From an uncultured Prevotella sp. (GTDB taxonomy: Bacteria; Bacteroidota; Bacteroidia; Bacteroidales; Bacteroidaceae): 64,000 nt of DNA. The stretch is taken from the NCBI GenBank assembly GCA_905233425.1, contig CAJOEC010000005.1, forward strand, positions 1 to 64,000, given 5' to 3'. The notes under the pieces are model-generated. The model was not told the origin of the DNA and did not search any database. It saw only the letters and a list, made by a program, of their open reading frames with translations. This document shows, piece by piece, positions 14,188 to 22,546 of the stretch. Positions within the stretch are counted from its first letter, which is position 1, and every line of letters starts with the position of its first letter. Both the position numbers and the translations under genes were made by a program.

Positions 14188-15537
14188 TCAGCTTTGTCCG
14201 CCTAAACCATCGCCGTAACGCTCGCGTGTTATCTCGTCGAGGGTCTTGCCACGCGTCTCGGGTGCCCAGACAGTGCCGATGACCAACGACACGACGAGCA
14301 GGGCGAGCATGACCCATGCGGCACGGGTGAAGCCCTCGCCATTCTCGCCGTAGATATAGACAAAGCCGAGACCCCAGGCAGCACTCAGGCCTCTCACGAT
14401 GAAAAACATGATGCCCTGGGCGGCGGCGCGGTAGCGGGCGGGAAACAGCTCGGAGGCCCAGAGGGCGTAGAACGACTGCACGGAGATGCCCGCCTGCAAG
14501 GCCCACAGCAGAGTGAACAGCAGAAGGCCGCCAAGGCTCGTGATGCCCACGGTGAGCACCATTACCCAGGCCAGCACGGCAAAGCTGACACCGGTGAAAT
14601 AGAGCCAGCGATGGTTCACCTTGTCGACAATCATGGAGAAGACAAACGTGGTGGCAATAATGACAAGCCACTGCCCCACGCTGAGCATGTTGGCATATTC
14701 GTTGCTCAGTCCTCCGGCGGTCTCGTAGATGTGCTGCTGGAAGAAGCCCATCACCGAGGCCACGAGGTTCCACGTGAGGTACATGCCAGCAAGGAAGAGC
14801 ATTGGCTTCACCATTTTATAGTTTATAGTGAATAGTTTATAGTTATGTTCACTGTTCACTGTTTTCATCTTCTCCCACTCCTTGCTCTCCTCCAACCTGC
14901 GCTGGAGCAGCCAGGCTATGAAGGCCACGACGAAGAGCGAGACGAAGACGATGCGCGAGCTAAACACGTTGAGCGCGTCACCGTCGGTAACGCCAAACAG
15001 CAGGGCCACCGACTGCACCAACGGGAAGAGCAGTCCCTCGGAACCCGCTCCACCGGTGGGAGGGGCAAGGAGCGTGCCCAGGATGAGGATGACCGTGGGG
15101 CCTATTCCCCATGCCATCTGCGATATTCCGATGTTGCGGCCACGATTGCCCACCTCGCTGCTCTCAGAGATATATGTCCACGATGCCGGCACACCCACTC
15201 CCACAGAGATGCCCGTGACGAGGAATCCGGCAAGAAGGGCGGGATAGCTCGTGGCCAAGAGAATGCAGAGCACACCAGCCATATACAACAGCATGTTGTA
15301 GGTGTAAATGGCCTTGCGACCATACTTGTCGGCAAGGACTCCGCCAATGATGGCACCGATAGCGGCACCGAGGCAGTTGGCCGAGATGGCGTTGAGCCAT
15401 CCAAGGTGGGCTTCGGTGAGTCCAAGGTAGTCTTTCCAAAGGGTGAGGCCGCTGGCTCCGGCAACGATGGCCCCGGCATCGAGGTAGTTGGTCAGCGAAA
15501 CGGCAATGGTGCTGCCAAGACTGCTTTTTTTCTTCAT
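14188..15537 (-). CDS. MFS sugar transporter
   Basis: 449 residues, about 12 transmembrane helices. MFS signatures: GVLADKYGRKAIY after TM2 and NRGRNIGISQMAWGIG. The C-terminal PETRGKTLDEI is the sugar-porter signature. It lies downstream of the DUF4838 hydrolase and probably imports a sugar released by that enzyme. The central cytoplasmic loop contains KTVNSEHNYKLFTINYK, encoded by an AT-rich repeat (14815-14866) unlike the GC-rich flanks. Such a loop tolerates insertion, so the protein is likely still functional. Substrate not determinable. Confidence 0.85.
   Translation of the reverse strand: MKKKSSLGSTIAVSLTNYLDAGAIVAGASGLTLWKDYLGLTEAHLGWLNAISANCLGAAIGAIIGGVLADKYGRKAIYTYNMLLYMAGVLCILLATSYPALLAGFLVTGISVGVGVPASWTYISESSEVGNRGRNIGISQMAWGIGPTVILILGTLLAPPTGGAGSEGLLFPLVQSVALLFGVTDGDALNVFSSRIVFVSLFVVAFIAWLLQRRLEESKEWEKMKTVNSEHNYKLFTINYKMVKPMLFLAGMYLTWNLVASVMGFFQQHIYETAGGLSNEYANMLSVGQWLVIIATTFVFSMIVDKVNHRWLYFTGVSFAVLAWVMVLTVGITSLGGLLLFTLLWALQAGISVQSFYALWASELFPARYRAAAQGIMFFIVRGLSAAWGLGFVYIYGENGEGFTRAAWVMLALLVVSLVIGTVWAPETRGKTLDEITRERYGDGLGGQS
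14815..14866. repeat. AT-rich repeat in frame within the MFS gene
   Basis: TATAGTTTATAG units followed by TGTTCACTGTTCACTG, strongly AT-rich in a GC-rich gene. Encodes the central loop of the transporter. Confidence 0.65.
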
Positions 15538-15544
15538 AGTTTTT

Positions 15545-15634
15545 CAGTTGAGGGTTGAGAGATGAGGGTTGAGGGTTGAGAGATGAGGGTTGAGGGTTGA
15601 GAGATGAGGGTTGCCCCGACGCTAACGCTACGGG
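15545..15634. repeat. GAGGGTTGAGAGAT tandem repeats and palindrome upstream of the MFS gene
   Basis: Four near-identical units of GTTGAGGGTTGAGAGATGAG type (about 15546-15612) are followed by CCCGACGCTAACGCTACGGG (15615-15634). The same CAACCCTCAAC motif occurs in frame in the DUF4838 gene (about 16500-16550) and in the partial acyltransferase (63700-63725). Confidence 0.65.
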
Positions 15635-15642
15635 CACGGTGG

Positions 15643-17544
15643 CTATTCTTTTTCCATTTGCGAAAGGACGGACTGGAGGGTGTAGCCGCTCTCGCGGACT
15701 ATTGTGCTGTCGGCGGCGATGATGTCTATGAGCTTCTGACGGGTGCCATCGGCGACGGCCGCTTTGTAGTCACGACGCAGTTTCAGGAAGTATATCTGGG
15801 CGGCAAGCCGCTTTGTGCGTTTCAGCGTCTGGTCGCTGACGGTGCCCTCGGGTGAAACCTCGGGAACGGTGGCAGAGCGGGCTGGCACAGGGCCTGTCCC
15901 TACAGAGGCGGCCATGGCCTGTTCCAGAAGGCGGAGGGCATGGTCGGTGAAGGGGGAGTCGTAGAGCGGGGAGTCGCCGTCGATGGTGACGGTGAAATGG
16001 CAGTCGTCGGCGCGACGCTGGCACAGGTCGTAGTACTGGCGGACGAAAGGAGCGGCAGCGCCGTAGTAGTCGTCGATGAACTCTGCGGCCAGCGAGTCGG
16101 TGTCCTGCCAGGGGTTCCACAGCAGCTTGGCAATCATCCACTGCTTCAGCTCGGAGAACTCGCTCCACGGGGCGTCGTGTGCGCCCTCCTCCATCACGCC
16201 TATGACGTTGGCTTCGGCGAAATGGCGGTAGTTGGCTGCAAGGGCACGGAAACAGGGGAAGGGCAGCAGATAGCGGCGGAAACAGGTGGAGTAGTTCCAA
16301 ATGTAGACGTTAGGCGTGAGCCGCTGCCAGTTCTGCAAGTCGTCGAGGAAGCTGCTGTTCTGCGGGCACGAAGTTATAGGGTGGGCCATGCAGCACTCAA
16401 TGTCACAGAGGCGGATGACAACGTTTGGCTCTATTTGCAGGCTAACGGTGGGGGCATGGCGCGTGGTTTGGTATGCAAAAGTTCCGATTAGGGGGGAGGG
16501 TTGAGGGGTTACCGAAGCTGACGCTTCGGGAACAGTGGCTGTTGAGGGTTGGCGTATCTCGCGGGCCACCTCGTTGACGAACCAGAGCATGGCACCCGAC
16601 CGACCGCCATAGTCGCTGACAAGCTGCTGGCAGTCAGGGCACTGGCAGTCGTCTCGATTGTCGTTCTGCGACACATCGTAGCACCAGAAGCCAGGGTTGG
16701 CTTCTATCGCCTCTTTGAGGTTCTTGACCAGCTCGCGGCGCATCTCCTCGTTACTGAGGCACAGCTGCGCCTTGTCGGAACGCTTGCCCTTGTATAAGCT
16801 GAAATATTCGGGGTGGTCGGCGAAATATTTCTCCGGTGGTATGAGTTTCTGGAAAGTGTGTGCCCCCCAGTATGCGGAGAACGATCCGTATTTGTTGTTA
16901 AGGAGGGTGTGCATGGTGTTCATGCGGTTGTGGGCCGACCAGGCCAAGTTGCGTAATGCCTCATAGCAGAAGTCGAGACGCTGCCGCAGTGCGGGCTTCT
17001 CGCTATGGTCGAGATGTGGCAGTGGATAGCTGGCCAAGGCCGGGACTTTAGTGTATTTGGCGGTGTACCACCTGACACCCAGCTCCTGCTCTAAGAAAGC
17101 GAACACACCGTACATTGTCCCGCGGTCGCTGCCGCCGAAGATGTGGAGGTCGTTGTCGACAGTGCGGTAGGTGAAGCCCTCGTCGCCGTTGTCGGGGCGC
17201 GGTGACCCACACGCCTCGTTCCAGCCGACAAAGATGTGGTTGGTGCTGTCGGCACGCCCTACTACGACGGGCAGACGCGCCCCGCTTATTTGGCGTATGT
17301 AGTGGCGCAGCTCGTCGGCGGCAGTCTTCTCCGACTGTGATGCGTCCTCGGAAAGGACTATAGTGTAGTTGCTTTTGCCTCCGGAGAAGAGGAAACTATC
17401 TGCCAGAATGTGCAGCGGGAGAAAGAGGAAGAGGGGGAGGAGGATTCTGACAATATGACGACTGAGGCCAAGACTGATGTGGCCACGGGGACTTCTGAGG
17501 CCACGAGGACTACTGGGGCTTCTGAGAAGGGCACGTGGCTTCAT
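15643..17544 (-). CDS. DUF4838-domain putative glycoside hydrolase
   Basis: 633 residues. A long basic N-terminus precedes the hydrophobic segment (IVRILLPLFLFLPLHILADS). Residues about 58-150 form a GH67-N-like domain (TIVLSEDASQSEKTAADELRHYI). DUF4838 follows, with CYDVSQNDNRDDCQCPDC, IEPNVVIRLCDIECCMAHP and NVIGVMEEGAHDAPWSE. The family is found in polysaccharide-use loci and predicted to be hydrolytic; the substrate is unknown. Two linker stretches (TATVPEASASVTPQPSP and TGPVPARSATVPEVSPEG) are encoded by palindromes and are probably late insertions. The ATG overlaps the folK stop as ATGA, so translation is coupled to a folate gene, an odd pairing. Confidence 0.75.
   Translation of the reverse strand: MKPRALLRSPSSPRGLRSPRGHISLGLSRHIVRILLPLFLFLPLHILADSFLFSGGKSNYTIVLSEDASQSEKTAADELRHYIRQISGARLPVVVGRADSTNHIFVGWNEACGSPRPDNGDEGFTYRTVDNDLHIFGGSDRGTMYGVFAFLEQELGVRWYTAKYTKVPALASYPLPHLDHSEKPALRQRLDFCYEALRNLAWSAHNRMNTMHTLLNNKYGSFSAYWGAHTFQKLIPPEKYFADHPEYFSLYKGKRSDKAQLCLSNEEMRRELVKNLKEAIEANPGFWCYDVSQNDNRDDCQCPDCQQLVSDYGGRSGAMLWFVNEVAREIRQPSTATVPEASASVTPQPSPLIGTFAYQTTRHAPTVSLQIEPNVVIRLCDIECCMAHPITSCPQNSSFLDDLQNWQRLTPNVYIWNYSTCFRRYLLPFPCFRALAANYRHFAEANVIGVMEEGAHDAPWSEFSELKQWMIAKLLWNPWQDTDSLAAEFIDDYYGAAAPFVRQYYDLCQRRADDCHFTVTIDGDSPLYDSPFTDHALRLLEQAMAASVGTGPVPARSATVPEVSPEGTVSDQTLKRTKRLAAQIYFLKLRRDYKAAVADGTRQKLIDIIAADSTIVRESGYTLQSVLSQMEKE
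15845..15864. repeat. In-frame palindrome (ATVPEVSPEG)
   Basis: CCTCGGGTGAAACCTCGGG-type inverted repeat in the DUF4838 gene, next to a GGCACAGGGCCTGTCCC palindrome that encodes TGPVPA. Confidence 0.5.
16512..16529. repeat. In-frame palindrome (ATVPEASAS)
   Basis: CCGAAGC-TGAC-GCTTCGG, perfect arms, flanked on both sides by GAGGGTTG-type repeat pieces. Confidence 0.6.
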
Positions 17545-18059
17545 AAGTCTGTCATTATCTGACGCAACGGCTCCATGACAAAGGGGCGCTGGCGCATGAG
17601 TGGGTGGGGGATTTTCAGGTCTGGAGTGTCGATGGTGAGGTCGTCATAAAGAAGGATGTCAATGTCAATCGGACGGTCGTGGTAAACGGGGGCGGATTCT
17701 CCCGAAGCTAACGCAAGGGGCACGGGAGCGGATCCTCCCGACGCTGACGCTTCGGGCACAGTGGCGGGGCGCTCGGTGGCGTGGCGGGCGGTTTTTCCCA
17801 TCTGACGCTCAATGCTTTGAGTGACGCGAAGGAGTTTGTGGGGCGAAAGGGGGGTGGTCAGACGCACGACGGCATTGGCGAAGGCATTCGCAGACTGGAA
17901 GCCCCACGGCTCGGAATAGTAGAGGGCAGACTGGGCCTCAACATCTCCCGCCTGCCTTCCAAGCAGTTCTATGGCATCGTATATGGCCTGCTCACGATTG
18001 CCCAAATTGGAGCCAAGGCCAAGATACACAGTATGTGTCGTCGTCGCCAAGCTATGCAC
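17541..18059 (-). CDS. folK: 2-amino-4-hydroxy-6-hydroxymethyldihydropteridine diphosphokinase
   Basis: 172 residues. N-terminal VYLGLGSNLGNREQ and the later DRPIDIDILLYDD and IPHPLMRQRPFVMEPL are the HPPK signatures. It transfers pyrophosphate from ATP to the pterin in folate synthesis. Between the two halves lies an added stretch (RPATVPEASASGGSAPVPLALASGE, cited in part) encoded by two palindromes at 17701-17756. HPPK normally has only a short loop there. Third gene after truB and queA; overlaps the DUF4838 start by ATGA. Confidence 0.9.
   Translation of the reverse strand: MHSLATTTHTVYLGLGSNLGNREQAIYDAIELLGRQAGDVEAQSALYYSEPWGFQSANAFANAVVRLTTPLSPHKLLRVTQSIERQMGKTARHATERPATVPEASASGGSAPVPLALASGESAPVYHDRPIDIDILLYDDLTIDTPDLKIPHPLMRQRPFVMEPLRQIMTDL
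17701..17756. repeat. Two palindromes in frame in folK
   Basis: CCCGACGC-TGAC-GCTTCGGG (17737-17756), nearly perfect, and a degenerate CCCGAAGCTAACGCAAGGGG (17701-17720). Encoded peptides read TVPEASASG and PLALASGE. Same family as 15615, 16512. Confidence 0.65.
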
Positions 18060-18065
18060 TACGAG

Positions 18066-19208
18066 TTAGTCATTGAGAATGAGCAAGGCATCGCCATAGC
18101 ATCCGAACTTGAACTCGTTATCGATGGCCTTCTGATATGCCTCCATGACGAGATCATAGCCTCCGAAGGCCGCCGTGGCCATGAGCATGGTGGACTCCGG
18201 GTGGTAGAAATTGGTGACGAGCGTGTCGGCGAGTCCGAAGTCGTAGGGCGGGAATATGAACTTGTTTGTCCATCCCTCATACTCCTTGATCAGTCCGTTG
18301 GTGCCCACTGCGGTCTCTGTTGCCCTGAGTGTGCTCACACCCACCGAACAGATACGGTGGCCGTCGAGCTTTGCCTTGTTGACCAGCTCGCACGTCTCGT
18401 GATTTATGGCCATCTGCTCACTGCTCATCTTGTGCTTGGTGAGGTCTTCCACCTCAATGGAATCGAAAGCTCCCAGGCCGCAGTGCACTGTGACGAAGGC
18501 GAACTGGAAACCACGTATCTCCATCATCTTCATCAGCTCGCGGCTGAAGTGGAGTCCTGTGGCAGGGGCTGTGACGGCCCCTTCGTTCTTGGCGAAGATG
18601 GTCTGGAACTGCTCCATGTCATCGGGTTCGGCACGTCGTTGGTTCACGATGTAGCGCGGCAGGGGTGCCTCGCCAAGCGAGAACAGCTCCTCCTTGAACT
18701 CGTCGTGGGGGCAGTCGTAGAGGAATCGCAGTGTGCGGCCTCTCGATGTTGTGTTGTCGATGACCTCGGCCACCATCGGCCCCTCGTCGTTGAAGAAGAG
18801 TTTGTTGCCGATGCGGATCTTTCGTGCCGGCTCCACGAGGACATCCCAGAGGCGCAGTTCGGGGTTTAGCTCACGCAGGAGGAACACCTCGATCTGTGCG
18901 TCGGTCTTCTCCTTGGTGCCGTAGAGGCGTGCGGGAAAGACCTTGGTGTCGTTGAAGATGAAGGTGTCGCCCTCGTCGAAATAGTCTACGATGTTTCGGA
19001 AGTTCAGCTGCTCGTCGGTGGGTTTGCCCTTGTCGTCTTTCTTCGTCAGCTCTATTGTCTGGCTTTTGCGGTGTACAACCATCAGGCGACACTGGTCGCG
19101 GCTGTAGACACGCTCTATGGTGCCATCCTCAAGCTCGAAAGCACGGTGGTGGGGATAGAGAGCCACGAGTTCTTCGGGCAGTCTGAATCGGAATTGTGAT
19201 AGCTTCAT
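18066..19208 (-). CDS. queA: S-adenosylmethionine:tRNA ribosyltransferase-isomerase
   Basis: 380 residues starting MKLSQFRFRLPEELVALYPH. Conserved blocks include FNDTKVFPARL, PLPRYI and APATGLHFSRELM. QueA makes epoxyqueuosine from preQ1 in the wobble position of tRNAs for Asn, Asp, His and Tyr. Lies 7 bp upstream of folK. The N-terminus is preceded by a 9-bp tandem repeat in the gap to truB. Confidence 0.93.
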   Translation of the reverse strand: MKLSQFRFRLPEELVALYPHHRAFELEDGTIERVYSRDQCRLMVVHRKSQTIELTKKDDKGKPTDEQLNFRNIVDYFDEGDTFIFNDTKVFPARLYGTKEKTDAQIEVFLLRELNPELRLWDVLVEPARKIRIGNKLFFNDEGPMVAEVIDNTTSRGRTLRFLYDCPHDEFKEELFSLGEAPLPRYIVNQRRAEPDDMEQFQTIFAKNEGAVTAPATGLHFSRELMKMMEIRGFQFAFVTVHCGLGAFDSIEVEDLTKHKMSSEQMAINHETCELVNKAKLDGHRICSVGVSTLRATETAVGTNGLIKEYEGWTNKFIFPPYDFGLADTLVTNFYHPESTMLMATAAFGGYDLVMEAYQKAIDNEFKFGCYGDALLILND

Positions 19209-19226
19209 ATTGTATTGTTTTTCTGA

Positions 19227-19359
19227 GACTTATAGGACAAATAGGACTTATAGGACTTATAGGACTTATAGGACTTATAGGACTTATAGGACTTATAGGA
19301 CTTATAGGACTTATAGGGCTTATAGGACACATAAGACTTATAGGACATATAGGACTTAT
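19227..19359. repeat. 9-bp tandem repeat between truB and queA
   Basis: About 14 units of GGACTTATA with a few variants (GGACAAATA, GGGCTTATA, GGACACATA), filling the intercistronic gap and touching the truB stop codon. A related 9-bp array lies at 28944-29018. With a unit of three codons, read-through would give a (KSY)n-like peptide. Confidence 0.85.
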
Positions 19360-20063
19360 GCAGAAGGCTCTTTGAGAGCCTTTTCCATCCAGGCGGGGAA
19401 GTCGTCGAGGGTGATGCACTGGTCGACGGTGACATTGCCCACACGTGTGCGGCGCAGGGCGGTGAGGAATGCTCCGCTGCCCAAGGCCAGACCAATGTCG
19501 CGGGCGAGGGAGCGTATGTATGTGCCTTTGCCGCAGACCACTCGGATGGACATCTGCATGGTCGTGGGGTCGAAGTCTGTCAGCTCAATCTCGCCGATGT
19601 GTATGCGCTTGGCTTTAAGCTCCACGTCGTCGCCCTTGCGGGCCAGTTTGTAGGCTCGGTGGCCGTCGACCATCACCGCCGAGAACAGCGGCGGCACCTG
19701 GTCGATGTCGCCGACGAAGCGTGGGAGCACCTGCTCTATGAGCTGCCGCGTGATGTGGCGCGTGGGATAGGTCATGTCCACGGTGTGCTCGCGGTCGTAG
19801 CTGGCTGTGGTGGCTCCGAGCTGCAGCGTGGCGGTGTATTCCTTTATGCCGTGCTGCAGTTCCTCGATGCGCTTGGTGGCCTTGCCCGTGCAGAGTATCA
19901 GCACCCCCGTGGCCAGTGGGTCGAGCGTTCCGGCATGGCCTGTCTTCAGCTGCTTCACGCCAAGGAGACGCGACAGGCGGGTGCGCACGAATGCCAGCGC
20001 GCCAAACGACGTCATGCCGTAGGGCTTGTCGATGTAGAGTATCTCGCCTGCCTGGAAATCCAC
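19356..20063 (-). CDS. truB: tRNA pseudouridine(55) synthase
   Basis: 235 residues. KTGHAGTLDPLATGVL contains the catalytic Asp; DREHTVDMTYP and GTYIRSLARDIG are typical. Modifies U55 in the T-loop of tRNAs. Short form without an extended PUA domain, as usual in Bacteroidetes. In the conserved order ftsX, DUF3098, uppP, truB, queA. Confidence 0.93.
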   Translation of the reverse strand: MDFQAGEILYIDKPYGMTSFGALAFVRTRLSRLLGVKQLKTGHAGTLDPLATGVLILCTGKATKRIEELQHGIKEYTATLQLGATTASYDREHTVDMTYPTRHITRQLIEQVLPRFVGDIDQVPPLFSAVMVDGHRAYKLARKGDDVELKAKRIHIGEIELTDFDPTTMQMSIRVVCGKGTYIRSLARDIGLALGSGAFLTALRRTRVGNVTVDQCITLDDFPAWMEKALKEPSA

Positions 20064-20109
20064 CGTTCTATTTGCGATTAACGAATTTTCGGTTTACGGT
20101 TTGCCGCCT

Positions 20110-20973
20110 TCAGTCCACCATCTGCAGCGACTGTCCTGCGAGGAGCATGGCAATGATGATGCCTCCGACGATGATGCGGTAGACACCGAAAGCCTTGAAG
20201 CCATACTTGGTGAGGAAGGCCACAAACCACTTCATGGCCAGCAGGGCCACCACAAACGACACCACGCAGCCCAGCAGGAGCATGGTGATGTTGTGGGTCG
20301 TGGCCCAGGCGGTGTCTTCCTTCATAAGGTCGAGCAGGTCGAGGAGCGTAGCCCCGGCCATGGTGGGCACGGCGAGGAAGAACGAGAACTCGGCTGCGCG
20401 CTTGCGTGTCAGGCCCTGTGCCATGCCTCCAACGATGGTTGCCATGGAGCGCGACACGCCCGGAATGACCGATATGCACTGGAAGAGGCCGATGTTGAAC
20501 GCCCGCTTCTCGTTTAGCTTGTTCTTCTCAGTGCCGTGGTTGAACAGACGGTCGCAGAAAAGCATGAACACACCGCCGACGACAAGCATGATGGCCACCA
20601 CCTCAACACTGTCGAGGAGCCAGTCAAGGAATCCCGACTTCTTGGCCAGCAGACCGATAATCACGGCGGGCAACACGCCCACGAAGAGCAGCCAGTAGAA
20701 ATAGTACTTGTGCTTCAGCTTCTGCCACCAGCTCTGTGATTCGCCAGCGGGCAGCGGACTGTTGTCGAACTGGAAGAAGCGCCTCCAGTAGAGGCAGACC
20801 ACCGAGAGGATGGCGCCAAACTGGATGATGAACGTAAAGGCGTGGACGAAGGGGTCGCCCTGGGGCACGCCCAGAAGGTTCTGGGTGATGATCATGTGGC
20901 CGGTGGACGAGACGGGAAGGAACTCGGTAAGCCCCTCTACGATGGAGATGATAATGGTCTCTATCCAGTTCAT
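20110..20973 (-). CDS. uppP: Undecaprenyl-diphosphatase
   Basis: 287 residues, about eight transmembrane helices. EGLTEFLPVSSTGHMII holds the glutamates and first motif, and PGVSRSMATI the second motif (arginine and serine). It recycles undecaprenyl pyrophosphate on the outer face of the inner membrane for peptidoglycan and surface polysaccharide synthesis. ATGA overlap with the DUF3098 gene indicates translational coupling. Confidence 0.93.
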   Translation of the reverse strand: MNWIETIIISIVEGLTEFLPVSSTGHMIITQNLLGVPQGDPFVHAFTFIIQFGAILSVVCLYWRRFFQFDNSPLPAGESQSWWQKLKHKYYFYWLLFVGVLPAVIIGLLAKKSGFLDWLLDSVEVVAIMLVVGGVFMLFCDRLFNHGTEKNKLNEKRAFNIGLFQCISVIPGVSRSMATIVGGMAQGLTRKRAAEFSFFLAVPTMAGATLLDLLDLMKEDTAWATTHNITMLLLGCVVSFVVALLAMKWFVAFLTKYGFKAFGVYRIIVGGIIIAMLLAGQSLQMVD

Positions 20974-21263
20974 TTGGATGCCTCCTCACCTTTTGGTTTG
21001 TAAACGACGGCATAGATCATCGACACGAAGCCCAGCAGACACACCACTGGTGCCACTTTCGTGCGGCGGGCACTGAATATGTCGGGGTTGTAGGCTTCCG
21101 ATGTCGAGCCGTCGCCGCTCATGAGCACAAAGCCCGCCACAACTACCAGCATCCCAATGGCCAGCAGTATGTAGTTCATGCGGCCAAAAGCAAAGTCTGG
21201 ACGCCTTACGTTAGAGGGTTGGGGGTCTGAACGACCCACTTTCACTGTCTTGTTTTCTTCCAT
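20970..21263 (-). CDS. DUF3098 small membrane protein
   Basis: 97 residues with two hydrophobic helices (YILLAIGMLVVVAGFVLMSG and VAPVVCLLGFVSMIYAVVY) separated by SEAYNPDIFSARRTKVAP, the DUF3098 signature. The family is nearly always found between ftsX and uppP in Bacteroidetes, suggesting an envelope role; no biochemical function is known to me. Confidence 0.85.
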   Translation of the reverse strand: MEENKTVKVGRSDPQPSNVRRPDFAFGRMNYILLAIGMLVVVAGFVLMSGDGSTSEAYNPDIFSARRTKVAPVVCLLGFVSMIYAVVYKPKGEEASK

Positions 21264-21298
21264 ATATTAAATACTATTTATTTCAACACAGAACTGAG

Positions 21299-22180
21299 TC
21301 AAATCTTATACAATTCGCCTGCCGTCATCTTCAGGAACTTGTTCACTGAGAGGAGTGTGCATATCACCATGATGGTGAAGCTGAACACGAAGACCGCCAA
21401 GGCGGTAATGGTCAGCTCGCGCCACGTCACAATCTGCTCCACACGGGGCATGAGCGGGTAGACGGCATAGACTATAGCCCCGAGCAGGGCACAGGACAGC
21501 ACTGCCGACACCACGGCCACGACTATGGCCTGGCTCAGGAACGGCCGCCGGATGAACGACCACGACGCGCCTACAAGTTTCATGGTGTGTATGAGAAACC
21601 GACGCGAGTAGACACTCAGCTGCACGGAGTTGCTTATCAGTGTATAGCAGATGAATATGAGCAGTCCCGCCAAGACGAGCAGGGCCATGCTCACGGGTTC
21701 GAGCAGATGGTTCATACCGTCAACCTCCTCCCTCGTGTAGGCCACGTCGACCACCCTGGCATCGCAGCGTAAGGTGTCGATGACGGCATCTATGGAGTCG
21801 CTGTTGGCATAGTCGGCGGCAATCTTCACCGTCAGCTCCGACGAGAAGGGGTTGCTGCCGGCAAACTCAGAGGGGTCAAGGCCCATCTCGGCCTTAGCCA
21901 TCATAAGGGCGTCGTCGCGGCTGATGTAATTCACCTCGCGGGCATACTGCTTACCCTCTATAAGCAGACCCAGCGCATGGCCGTCGTCAACGCTCACAGT
22001 GTCGCCCAGAATGACGCTAATCTCCACATTCTCACGCAGATTGCGCTGAAGATTGCGGGCAGTGAGTACAGAGAGCACCACTATACCCAACAGCACCAGC
22101 ACCATCGTAGTACTGATGCACAGGGTTATCAGCTGAAGACCATGACGGCGTTTGTTGTATGGTCGTCTATCTCTTTTCAT
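21299..22180 (-). CDS. ftsX: Cell division protein FtsX
   Basis: 293 residues. A first TM helix (LITLCISTTMVLVLLGIVVL), a periplasmic domain of about 120 residues (ISRDDALMMAKAEMGLDPSE), then three C-terminal TM helices, as in FtsX permeases. With FtsE it couples ATP hydrolysis to peptidoglycan hydrolase activation at the septum; ftsE is not adjacent here. First gene of the operon running to folK and perhaps beyond. Confidence 0.88.
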   Translation of the reverse strand: MKRDRRPYNKRRHGLQLITLCISTTMVLVLLGIVVLSVLTARNLQRNLRENVEISVILGDTVSVDDGHALGLLIEGKQYAREVNYISRDDALMMAKAEMGLDPSEFAGSNPFSSELTVKIAADYANSDSIDAVIDTLRCDARVVDVAYTREEVDGMNHLLEPVSMALLVLAGLLIFICYTLISNSVQLSVYSRRFLIHTMKLVGASWSFIRRPFLSQAIVVAVVSAVLSCALLGAIVYAVYPLMPRVEQIVTWRELTITALAVFVFSFTIMVICTLLSVNKFLKMTAGELYKI

Positions 22181-22214
22181 TAGTCGTTAGGGCACAAAAT
22201 GCCCAATTTCACTG

Positions 22215-22246
22215 CAAAGGTAGCGCAAATTGCCGAAACGGCCAAA
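22215..22246 (-). promoter_or_regulatory. Promoter of the ftsX operon
   Basis: Minus strand: TTTG (plus 22243-22246), 20 bp, TACCTTTG (plus 22215-22222), 35 bp upstream of the ftsX start. A full consensus match. Confidence 0.8.
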
Positions 22247-22307
22247 TCTTTTAAGAACTTTTCAAAATTAGCCACACAGCCACAGTGTGAAGTAGGTGAA
22301 AATTTGG

Positions 22308-22395
22308 TTCGTAGCGGCCGCTGTGAATGTTTTTGGCGGACGCTATGAATATTCGTAGCGGCCGCTGTGAATGTTTTTGGCGGTCGCTATGAACC
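22308..22395. repeat. 44-bp tandem duplication with two GCGGCCGC sites
   Basis: Two nearly identical 44-bp units (starting TTCGTAGCGGCCGCTGTGAA), differing mainly at the end. Each has GTAGCGGCCGCT, a palindrome, and GGCGGACGCTATGAA. It lies between the ftsX promoter and the glycosyltransferase stop; the rest of the 366-bp gap (22396-22546) has no gene I can see. Confidence 0.8.
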
Positions 22396-22546
22396 GCGGG
22401 GGTACGGGCTGACTCCTTCGGAAGCCGAACCTCTCTCCCTGTTTTCCCGTACTATTTTCCATGATTTCCCGTATTGGTGCGAAAGCGACCACAAGACTGT
22501 GTCATTGACTTGGGATGGCCACGGACAGGGAAATGGCTGCGGCAGC

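Noticed and set aside
19227..19359. Possible CRISPR array from regular repeats
   Set aside because: The 9-bp units are directly adjacent with no spacers and there are no cas genes.
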